DNA of 22,839 nucleotides, taken from positions 1 through 22,839 of the IMG/VR virus record IMGVR_UViG_3300032309_001751; one strand, 5' to 3'. Below the pieces are notes generated by a model. It worked only from the letters and a program-made list of their open reading frames with translations, was not told the DNA's origin and did no database searches. Position numbers and translations under genes: made by a program. This DNA comes from a virus. Positions 7,805-13,221 of this stretch are shown here, in pieces; position 1 is the first letter of the stretch, and each line of letters starts with the position of its first letter.

Positions 7805-8352
7805 TAGCGTCTGCGCCCATCTTTAAACATCATGGTTTCAAGAGTAGTAGTTGCCTTACGCATACCTTTGTCGATTGACGAAACGATTGCTGGTTTAAAA
7901 GCATTCATAGAAGGCCACATGACGCGAGATGCCTCGCCATAGTTGGAGCGCATCTTTGCAATAAACGAAATGCCACTACCAGTTCCGCTGGTCTTAGAAC
8001 CAGCCATGTCGTAAATAACTCCACCTGGGTCTTTTGTTTGCAGTGCTGCAATACGCCAAGTTTTGCGTGATTTCCCAGTCTTACCACCAACGATTACTTT
8101 TACACCACTACGCGCTTTGGAATAGTCATAGTTAGGGAAACCTCTTGCGCCCTTAACCGGAACCATCGTTGGCTTCGTATTCCAACCCCGAATAGCCCGA
8201 CCCGACACATATGAACCCTGTGCTAAAGCCTTAGCCTTTTCCACTTCGGTCTTTACCTCGGCAACGAACTCTTTATACATTACAGCGTCATACTGCTTTA
8301 AGGCTTTAGTTGTGCGTTCTACGCCCTCAATGACAATGCTTACTGTTTGCAT
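7804..8352 (-). CDS. Hypothetical tail-module protein between chaperone and tape measure
   Basis: 182 residues, basic. The N-terminal part (VSIVIEGVERTTKALKQYDA) and the helix that follows (EFVAEVKTEVEKAKALAQGS) resemble the opening of HK97 gp10-like and other head-tail or tail-completion proteins that start with a short beta strand and a long amphipathic helix. The middle contains GWNTKPTMVPVKGARGFP and VKVIVGGKTGKSRKTWRIA, and there is a C-terminal basic tail (MFKDGRRR). No catalytic motif is evident. Position is unusual: in the common order gp10-like genes precede the tail terminator, whereas this one lies 9 bases after the frameshifted chaperone and is joined to the tape measure by TAATG. 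It may be a tail assembly or tail-initiator factor. Function is not assigned with confidence. Confidence 0.7.
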   Translation of the reverse strand: MQTVSIVIEGVERTTKALKQYDAVMYKEFVAEVKTEVEKAKALAQGSYVSGRAIRGWNTKPTMVPVKGARGFPNYDYSKARSGVKVIVGGKTGKSRKTWRIAALQTKDPGGVIYDMAGSKTSGTGSGISFIAKMRSNYGEASRVMWPSMNAFKPAIVSSIDKGMRKATTTLETMMFKDGRRR

Positions 8353-8361
8353 AAGCCGATA

Positions 8362-8774
8362 CTACCTTCTGCGGTTTGCCTGTGCGCTTCTCCAAGCCAA
8401 GTACGACACCATCGTTCTTAACATTGTTTCGTCTTCCGCAACTAAATCAGACGGGCTTATACCTGTTTCGCAAGCGACACTTGCAATCAGCCAGGTTGCT
8501 GACCCTTCTCCAAAGGGCTATCACTTGTTGTCTCCTCAGCCATTTCAACGGATTCAATAGTGCCAATCCACTCAGGGTCAAATGCCATAGCAGTGTTTTG
8601 TGTGCGCTTTTCCGAATGCCATGCAAGCCATGCCAAGTCAGTTAGACGAAGTTCTTGCTCAAACTTTGCAACGCTCCGATTCCATGTCCGTTCAAACGCA
8701 ACGAAATCAGCAAACTTTGCTGTAACGGTTTTTACATTGGCATCGGCAAATGTGACCTTCATAGATAATTGCAT
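8362..8774 (-). CDS. Tail assembly chaperone, -1 frameshift fusion (gpGT-like)
   Basis: This is the long form made by -1 frameshifting, join 8774..8511 and 8511..8362 on the minus strand. The first 88 residues are shared with the short form; after the TTG of CCCTTTG the ribosome re-reads one base and continues with GEGSATWLIASVACETGISP and on to a TAG at 8364-8362. The extension is 49 residues, giving 137 in all. The extension has the usual gpT features: a hydrophobic helix, a 'TGISPSDL' turn, then a MLRTMVSYLAWR helix. In lambda-like tails the G and GT proteins hold the tape measure protein while the tube forms. The C-terminal frame lies 9 bases before the next ATG at 8352. It lacks its own good start, which supports expression only as a fusion. 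Confidence 0.85.
8487..8774 (-). CDS. Tail assembly chaperone, short form (gpG-like)
   Basis: 95 residues from ATG 8774 to TGA 8487. CGGAG about six bases before the start is a good ribosome site. It has an N-terminal beta strand (MKVTFADANVKTVTAKFADF), an amphipathic helix with WNRS, then LTDLAWLAWHSEKRTQN, a pattern I recognise in tail chaperones of actinobacterial siphophages, and an acidic C-terminus (EMAEETTSDSPLE). It lies between the tail-tube genes and the tape measure gene, exactly where the chaperone pair is expected. The stop codon is followed by an alternative -1 frame coding the T part, so two products share the N-terminus. Most ribosomes would be expected to terminate here. Confidence 0.85.
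   Translation of the reverse strand: MQLSMKVTFADANVKTVTAKFADFVAFERTWNRSVAKFEQELRLTDLAWLAWHSEKRTQNTAMAFDPEWIGTIESVEMAEETTSDSPLEKGQQPG
8511..8517 (-). promoter_or_regulatory. -1 ribosomal slippery heptamer C CCT TTG
   Basis: On the minus strand the G frame reads AGC CCT TTG GAG. The heptamer CCCTTTG fits X XXY YYZ with X=C, Y=T, Z=G, so both tRNAs can re-pair as CCC TTT after slipping. The predicted frame downstream is an open T-like reading frame. Eight bases further on, a stem TCAGC (8502-8498) / GCTGA (8491-8487) may stall the ribosome. Its loop ACCTG (8496-8492) can pair with CAGGT (8465-8461), giving a possible pseudoknot around a second small hairpin GCAAG/CTTGC. Confidence 0.85.
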
Positions 8775-8809
8775 TTTGTGCTCCGCTAGTTTTTGTCGGT
8801 ATTTATTTT

Positions 8810-9217
8810 TTACGATACAGCCTTAGCAATCGTTCCACCCGTAAAGGTGAGGCTCATCTTTGCTAATTCACCAACAGCACCTGCAACTGGGTTTGATGCA
8901 GCTAGATACGCGCCAGTGATTGTGTACGAAGGGTTAGTTGCGCCAGTAGTAGCACCGTTTGGCTTGATAATAACTGTGGTGGTTGTGCCGACCAACGGAT
9001 AGATGGTTGCTTCCACATTTGATGTAGCGAAGTCTTGGTTGAACTCAACATCGATTGAGTTGTTTTGCAATCCACCAGTGAACTTATGTCCACTGTCTCC
9101 GAATGCGGTTACTTCTACCGAATCAACTTCGTAGTTAACGGTCACGCTTGTTGCGTGGTCCGACAATACGACCGAGTTTACGGATACATATGCGTTGGTA
9201 AGTGCTAATACAGCCAT
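8810..9217 (-). CDS. Major tail tube protein paralogue 2
   Basis: 135 residues. Hand alignment to the adjacent gene (9231..9638) gives the same length without gaps and about 90 of 135 identical residues. Shared blocks are SLEV/SVEVTAFGD, GHKFTGGLQN, EATIYPLVGTTTT, YLAASNPVAGAVGELAKMSL and TFTGGT. This pattern (a beta-rich protein with E-V-T-A-F-G-D and a GLQN loop) is the actinophage-type major tail subunit, which polymerises into the tail tube. The two copies diverge most at residues 9-22 and 82-92. It is unclear whether both enter the tube or whether one caps or initiates it. Start ATG 9217 has an AGGAAA ribosome site. No Ig-like decorating domain is present. Confidence 0.85.
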   Translation of the reverse strand: MAVLALTNAYVSVNSVVLSDHATSVTVNYEVDSVEVTAFGDSGHKFTGGLQNNSIDVEFNQDFATSNVEATIYPLVGTTTTVIIKPNGATTGATNPSYTITGAYLAASNPVAGAVGELAKMSLTFTGGTIAKAVS

Positions 9218-9230
9218 TTCATTTTCCTAA

Positions 9231-9638
9231 CTAGGTTGTTGTCTTTACTACGGTTCCGCCAGTGAATGTTAAACTCATTTTCGCTAGTTCTCCTACAGCG
9301 CCAGCAACAGGATTTGATGCTGCCAAGTATGTGTTAGAGATTGTGTAGCGAGGGTTCGTTGCCGAAACCGTTGTATTTACAGGAATAAGCACGATGGTTG
9401 TGGTTGTTCCAACAAGCGGATAAATGGTTGCTTCGGTTTTTGTAGCTGCATAGTCTTGGTTCATCTCAACATCCACAGAAACATTCTGCAATCCGCCTGT
9501 GAACTTGTGACCCGTGTCGCCAAAGGCGGTGACTTCTAGTGAGTCAATTTCATAGTTAAGCGTGACGCTAGTTGTGAGCGCACTTACATCTGTAGCAGCG
9601 ATAGTGATGCTTGGGTTAGTCATTACGAGAACAGCCAT
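9231..9638 (-). CDS. Major tail tube protein paralogue 1
   Basis: 135 residues. It has the same fold and motifs as its neighbour: beta-rich, EVTAFGDTGHKFTGGLQN around residues 35-52 and YLAASNPVAGAVGELAKM further on. In this family the subunits stack as rings around the tape measure protein to form the conduit for DNA. The gene starts at ATG 9638, two bases after the stop of the small gene 9641..9808, and its stop precedes the ATG of the second copy by 13 bases. Having two full-length, closely related tail-tube genes in tandem suggests a recent duplication kept by selection. Which of the two is the main tube subunit cannot be told from sequence. Confidence 0.85.
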   Translation of the reverse strand: MAVLVMTNPSITIAATDVSALTTSVTLNYEIDSLEVTAFGDTGHKFTGGLQNVSVDVEMNQDYAATKTEATIYPLVGTTTTIVLIPVNTTVSATNPRYTISNTYLAASNPVAGAVGELAKMSLTFTGGTVVKTTT

Positions 9639-9640
9639 GA

Positions 9641-9808
9641 TTATTCCTTTGTGTCATCCGAAGTTTTTAAGGATTTACTTGATTGTGTGCTGATGTGCTC
9701 ACCGTCAATAAGAGCCTGAATATTCAAGCCTTCAAGTTCCGCATCGGAAACAATGTCTCCAACTTTCTTGCCTTCAAGCATTCCTGAAATAACTTTGTAT
9801 TGAGCCAT
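9641..9808 (-). CDS. Small conserved tail-module protein, unknown function
   Basis: 55 residues starting MAQYKVISGMLEGKKVGDIV and ending in a Lys/Ser/Asp-rich tail. Similar tiny proteins that begin with M-x-x-Y-x-V-x-x-G lie between the tail terminator and tail tube genes in many actinophages. They look like a short beta strand plus a DAELEGLNIQALIDGEHI helix-turn. No function is established that I know of. The chosen ATG at 9808 lies 16 bases after the tail terminator stop; an in-frame ATG at 9817 would add MSS. Ribosome sites are weak for both. A start further upstream would run into the preceding gene. Confidence 0.6.
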   Translation of the reverse strand: MAQYKVISGMLEGKKVGDIVSDAELEGLNIQALIDGEHISTQSSKSLKTSDDTKE

Positions 9809-9824
9809 AGACGACATGATACTA

Positions 9825-10232
9825 CTAACCATGCACCGTGAGCGATATTTCAATAGTTAAATATTCGGCATCTCCAACCGACAAACTTCTAATACTGGAT
9901 GACCTATTCACCACAAGCGTTTGAGCCACACCGCCCAAAGTTGTGTCACCTTCAATAGCGTTTCTGACCGAGGATGCACCGTCATAAGACAAGTAAGCGT
10001 CAAGGTTTGATTGCGCGACTCGGTCAGACACGCGACCCACAACAACGAAAACTGTTAGGTCATATTGGACATCGCCAGAACCGAATGCCCCGTGATATGT
10101 GACCGAGTTAAGTTGCGACCACGCAACAGGCGGATTTAAGGCATCAGGCTGATAATCAAACGCCCTTAGACCACTCACGGTTTGAAGGCGGGTCTTGATA
10201 CCCGACAGGACTTGCGAAGCCGTAGCGGGCAT
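9825..10232 (-). CDS. Tail terminator / completion protein
   Basis: 135 residues. The pattern MPATASQVLSGIKTRL, GLRAFDYQPDALNPPVAWSQ, a central beta hairpin with LTVFVVVGRVSDRVAQSNLD, SVRNAIEGDTTLGGVAQTLV and a closing strand AEYLTIEISLTVHG is typical of the tail-completion proteins of actinobacterial siphophages (gpU-like alpha/beta fold). Such proteins form a hexamer that stops tube polymerisation and joins the tail to the head. It follows the connector immediately: its ATG begins at the base after the connector's TAG. It precedes the small protein and the tail-tube pair. No cysteine-based or catalytic motif is evident, in keeping with a structural role. Confidence 0.8.
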   Translation of the reverse strand: MPATASQVLSGIKTRLQTVSGLRAFDYQPDALNPPVAWSQLNSVTYHGAFGSGDVQYDLTVFVVVGRVSDRVAQSNLDAYLSYDGASSVRNAIEGDTTLGGVAQTLVVNRSSSIRSLSVGDAEYLTIEISLTVHG

Positions 10233-10859
10233 CTAGGCGAGCCCTATTAGGCGGTAAGAGTTCAATATGTCCCGAATATCGGGGTCCACTGCCCGAACCG
10301 ACACAGTTCCCATTTCACCAAAACCGAGTACGCCAAGCGGAGAGTTATATCGCGAGAACAATCTAAGTGACATCAAGATGCAGGCTTCGCGAATGTCATC
10401 AGGGATTGCAGGCCATCCCCATACTCCAGCAATCTGTATGCCTGGCATCGGCGGTGCTGTGATTACTGGAAAAGATTTTCCTGTGTTCGTTGCAACTACT
10501 TTTCGGAATGGGCGCGAAAACGCAACTGCGTTCAAAGGCTCTAAGCGGTAATCGCTAGCAGACCAAGTTGTACTAAAGGAAGCGTCACCCAAGTCATCAG
10601 TCTTTAGGGTGGTTATAGATACAAGGTCGCTGACATTTAGAACATAACTGTTATATGAGTTTGGGGTAACAATGGAAGTGTCAGTCAAATAAAACTTGAT
10701 TGTGGCAGTCGTCTGATAAAAGAACCTGCCTACATAGCCGTCAATACGGCGTGACGCTGCTTCAATGCAGTTCTCTAAAAGGGTGTCGTCAGTGGAATCA
10801 GAAATTCGCGCTGCTGATTTTACCTCTGCAAGTGTGCAGTAGCCGTTAGTTATCGCCAT
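10233..10859 (-). CDS. Head-tail connector (gp6-like adaptor)
   Basis: 208 residues. An N-terminal helical part (CTLAEVKSAARISDSTDDTL followed by ENCIEAASRRIDGYVGRFF) matches the HK97 gp6 / SPP1 gp15 type of connector. The helices form a ring under the portal and a beta-rich insert (IKFYLTDTSIV, LVSITTLKTDD, DYRLEPLNA) hangs outward. C-terminal GIQIAGVWGWPAIPDDIREA is also found in the family: WGWP...P..I.EA..L. It starts at ATG 10859; the last codons of an amber-extended upstream frame would overlap this start by 14 bases. Sits between the capsid region and the tail terminator, as expected. Confidence 0.85.
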   Translation of the reverse strand: MAITNGYCTLAEVKSAARISDSTDDTLLENCIEAASRRIDGYVGRFFYQTTATIKFYLTDTSIVTPNSYNSYVLNVSDLVSITTLKTDDLGDASFSTTWSASDYRLEPLNAVAFSRPFRKVVATNTGKSFPVITAPPMPGIQIAGVWGWPAIPDDIREACILMSLRLFSRYNSPLGVLGFGEMGTVSVRAVDPDIRDILNSYRLIGLA

Positions 10860-10920
10860 TTCCTGTTATCCGTTTGCGCTTCGCAGTAGGGGAAACCGCT
10901 TTCTCGGTCTTAACTTCAAC

Positions 10921-11070
10921 CTATGCAACTTCTTTTTCTTCAACGATGTACTTACTGTCATAGCCGATTTCGCGCAGTGCTTCATCAACTGCCTTCACTC
11001 GGTCTTTCTTTCCTCGCGCGATGTAACCGGCGCGTTCTGTCAAAAGTGCCTCAATGTATGGACTTGTCAT
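10921..11070 (-). CDS. Short capsid-adjacent protein, amber stop with coding-like extension
   Basis: 49 residues (MTSPYIEALLTERAGYIARG, then KDRVKAVDEALREIGYD and an acidic end). Small helical proteins of this shape, M..(Y/L)...L..ER..Y..RG..DR...VD..L...G, are common just after the capsid gene in actinophages. Start ATG 11070 has an AGGAAGAG ribosome site, better than the upstream start. The frame stops at TAG 10923-10921, but then continues as 24 Lys/Glu/Arg-rich codons (VEVKTEKAVSPTAKRKRI...) to a TAA at 10848-10846, overlapping the connector start. In relatives I know of, the protein ends with a basic tail of this sort. The amber may be read through, may be a recent nonsense mutation, or may be a sequencing error. 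Confidence 0.7.
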   Translation of the reverse strand: MTSPYIEALLTERAGYIARGKKDRVKAVDEALREIGYDSKYIVEEKEVA

Positions 11071-11091
11071 AACTCTTCCTTCTAAATAAAG

Positions 11092-11131
11092 GTGGGGGTT
11101 GATTGCATAGCGGACTGCAACCAACCCCCAT
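11092..11131 (-). terminator. Hairpin terminator after the major capsid gene
   Basis: On the minus strand TGGGGGTTG (11130-11122) pairs with CAACCCCCA (11101-11093), nine pairs. After an A/C mismatch a second stem TTGCA (11120-11116) / TGCAA (11107-11103) follows, with an 8-base loop. The downstream bases are ACCTTTATTT, a weak U-rich run. It lies 25 bases after the capsid stop and would reduce transcription of the genes after the most strongly needed one. The U-tract is imperfect, so it may be a partial terminator or an mRNA-end stabiliser. Confidence 0.6.
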
Positions 11132-11155
11132 GACCTTACTGCATTAAGACCAACC

Positions 11156-12463
11156 TTAGAAGGAAGGTGTGATTAATCCAGTTCCGTTGATTTGAGCCCA
11201 TGCGTTTGCGTAACGGTTTGCAGTGAATGCTGCATATCCGTACACAATCATTTGGACTTCAAGTTCACTTGCCTTCGGCTGTTCAAAGCGGAGCATCATT
11301 GGCTCGCCCGAACCCTGTTCCCACAGGTGCAACTCTTGCGAGTTACCGATGTAGATGGTGTCTTGGTCTGTGCCACTTCCCTGAACAACGCTGACGGTTG
11401 CGTCTGTGTAAACAGGCAATCCGAGGATGCTGTAACCAGAGTTGCCGTACTGAACAGCGCCCGAACCATATGCGTATGCAGGCTGACCTGAACTTGATGG
11501 AGTTGGAACTGCCAATGGTCGTGACTGACCATCAACTGCTGCCAAAATCATTCCGAGTCGGCGTGGGTGCATGATGATTACGTTCGGACCAGCAAAGAAA
11601 TTGGTCTGAACCTTTTGAATTGCATCAACAAGTTTCGGATACAACTCTGCAACCGTTGGTGATGCGTCAGTGTAAGTGACAGTCTGACCTGCTGATGCAA
11701 GAAGTTCTGCAACAACTGCCGTGTTCAATACCGTGTGGTACGAGGACACGAGGTCTGACATAACCAACGAGTCAATGTTTGTTCCACGCTCGATTGCCTG
11801 ACGGGAGACATTTTGCATACCTGCATATGTCTTTACAGTCAAATCAAGTTTGGTGTCATCCATGTCGGTGTTCTGAACAGCAGCGCCTTCGGTCTGAGCA
11901 GCGACTGCCGTACCTGTGGTTACTTTGCTGATTGAGATGGTTAAGCCTGATGCTGGCAACTCATGCTTGCGGGCAAGGTCTGCTGTTACGCGACCTGCAC
12001 GGGCAAAAGGTGCAGCTAGGTCAGTCAAGAACTGTGGAACCATCAAGCCAGCGAATGCTGCTGAAGTGACATCACGACGCTCAATCTGCTCTTCTTGCAT
12101 ATGTCGTGCAAGACGACCTTGTGCTGCGAAGTCATTATTGAACTGCGCTGAGTAAGCATCTTTGATGAATGATGTTGGTGCTTGTGGGCTGTAAGTGCGT
12201 GGTTCGCTCTTAACAACAGTTACCGACTTCTCGGTGATGCCACGAACTTCACGAAGTTGAGCCGCTTCTGCGGAACGAGCCTCTAGTTGTTCGTGATGCT
12301 GGATTGAATCATCCAACTGGGTTGCTTCAGCAAGTGCGGATGCAACATCAGCATCTTCCTGAGTGGTGAGGTCGCGTTCTTCGGTTGTAGCAAGAGCAAC
12401 GATTGCTTCTGCTTTTTCAACCAATGCGGAACGCTTTTCTTGTAGTTTTTTTGCGTATGACAT
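11156..12463 (-). CDS. Major capsid protein (HK97 fold)
   Basis: 435 residues. Residues 1-75 are a charged helical coiled coil (AKKLQEKRSALVEKAEAIVA and similar), the scaffolding-like delta domain that the prohead protease removes. From about residue 130 comes the mature capsid part: AGLMVPQFLTDLAAPFARAG, ISKVTTGTAVAAQTEGAAVQ, LDLTVKTYAGMQNVSRQAIE, NVIIMHPRRLGMILA and GLPVYTDATV, all typical of Phage_capsid family proteins. The C-terminal region MLRFEQPKASELEVQMIVYG matches the domain that closes the shell. A GGAG ribosome site precedes ATG 12463 in a 86-base gap after the protease gene. There is no sign of a second capsid or decoration gene beside it. Confidence 0.95.
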   Translation of the reverse strand: MSYAKKLQEKRSALVEKAEAIVALATTEERDLTTQEDADVASALAEATQLDDSIQHHEQLEARSAEAAQLREVRGITEKSVTVVKSEPRTYSPQAPTSFIKDAYSAQFNNDFAAQGRLARHMQEEQIERRDVTSAAFAGLMVPQFLTDLAAPFARAGRVTADLARKHELPASGLTISISKVTTGTAVAAQTEGAAVQNTDMDDTKLDLTVKTYAGMQNVSRQAIERGTNIDSLVMSDLVSSYHTVLNTAVVAELLASAGQTVTYTDASPTVAELYPKLVDAIQKVQTNFFAGPNVIIMHPRRLGMILAAVDGQSRPLAVPTPSSSGQPAYAYGSGAVQYGNSGYSILGLPVYTDATVSVVQGSGTDQDTIYIGNSQELHLWEQGSGEPMMLRFEQPKASELEVQMIVYGYAAFTANRYANAWAQINGTGLITPSF

Positions 12464-12517
12464 GAGGTATTACTCCAATGGTTTGTTGATTGTTTATGTT
12501 TCCGAGTGGAGTAGACA

Positions 12518-12550
12518 GTGACCCGTTCTAGGGTCGGCTGTAACTTCGGC
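12518..12550 (-). other. Possible hairpin between prohead protease and capsid genes
   Basis: On the minus strand a stem GACCC (12535-12531) / GGGTC (12524-12520) with a six-base loop TAGAAC follows the protease stop. Flanking ACAG and CTGT can add four pairs across a small internal loop. There is no U-rich run after it. It may slow decay of the capsid mRNA or be a chance structure. The rest of the 86-base gap holds the capsid ribosome site and shows no clear promoter. Confidence 0.3.
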
Positions 12551-13164
12551 TAGCGGTATTTCAGTTGAGCCAGTTTGACTTCCGCTAACCGTAATTTGGT
12601 TCGCCCAATTTGCTCAACATCTGCACTGTAGTTCTTTTTTCGCACTTCCGCAACGGTTGCCTCATAGGCAGGGAAGGTAACTACAGAAACATCGTACAAC
12701 TGCACTTCGCGTAACTCGCGAACAGTGCGCTCCGTATTCCAGGAGTCTTGGATTGTGCGGAAAGCAAAAGACATTTGTGACAAGTCACCGCGCTTCATCG
12801 CGGAAATCACGGAAGCAGCGACTGGATTCTTTGGGTCAAGGTCAGCCTCAATAAGCAAACCGCGCTCATCTTCTTTCATGAACAAAGTTCCCGACTTGGA
12901 ACGGGCAAGAGGGATTCCTTCGTGGTCCACAAGCAAACGAACATCAGCACCATCGTTAAGAGTTTTTGCAAACGCGCCTCGGCGCACGAACTCGGTAAAA
13001 GGCATCGGCTCGGAAGGGGAATCAAAAACAGCAGCGTAACCAGTTAGTGTCGTGCCGTTTCCATTAGTCCTGCATTCAAGGTTAGAGTAAGCGATAGTGC
13101 GCTTCTCGTCAGTTGGGATTGACACCCATCCAAAAGTCTCAACCTCGTTTGCTTCTAATTCCAT
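12550..13164 (-). CDS. Prohead maturation protease (HK97 family)
   Basis: 204 residues. Typical blocks of the HK97 prohead protease family are visible: LTGYAAVFDSPS (40-51), FVRRGAFAKTL (59-69), VRLLVDHEGIPLARS with the probable catalytic His81, LSQMSFAFR with the probable catalytic Ser132, and LYDVSVVTFPAYEAT (156-170). The enzyme would cleave the delta domain of the capsid protein during head maturation. ATG 13164 has AAAGGTGG five bases upstream. It is placed just before the capsid gene, as usual. The C-terminus is a short Lys/Arg-rich tail that in such proteases is often removed by self-cleavage. Assignment of the catalytic pair is by family pattern. Confidence 0.92.
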   Translation of the reverse strand: MELEANEVETFGWVSIPTDEKRTIAYSNLECRTNGNGTTLTGYAAVFDSPSEPMPFTEFVRRGAFAKTLNDGADVRLLVDHEGIPLARSKSGTLFMKEDERGLLIEADLDPKNPVAASVISAMKRGDLSQMSFAFRTIQDSWNTERTVRELREVQLYDVSVVTFPAYEATVAEVRKKNYSADVEQIGRTKLRLAEVKLAQLKYR

Positions 13165-13221
13165 CGCGCCACCTTTGTAGACATAGCCATATTGTAATCA
13201 CCAAAATTGCTTGATGTCATG

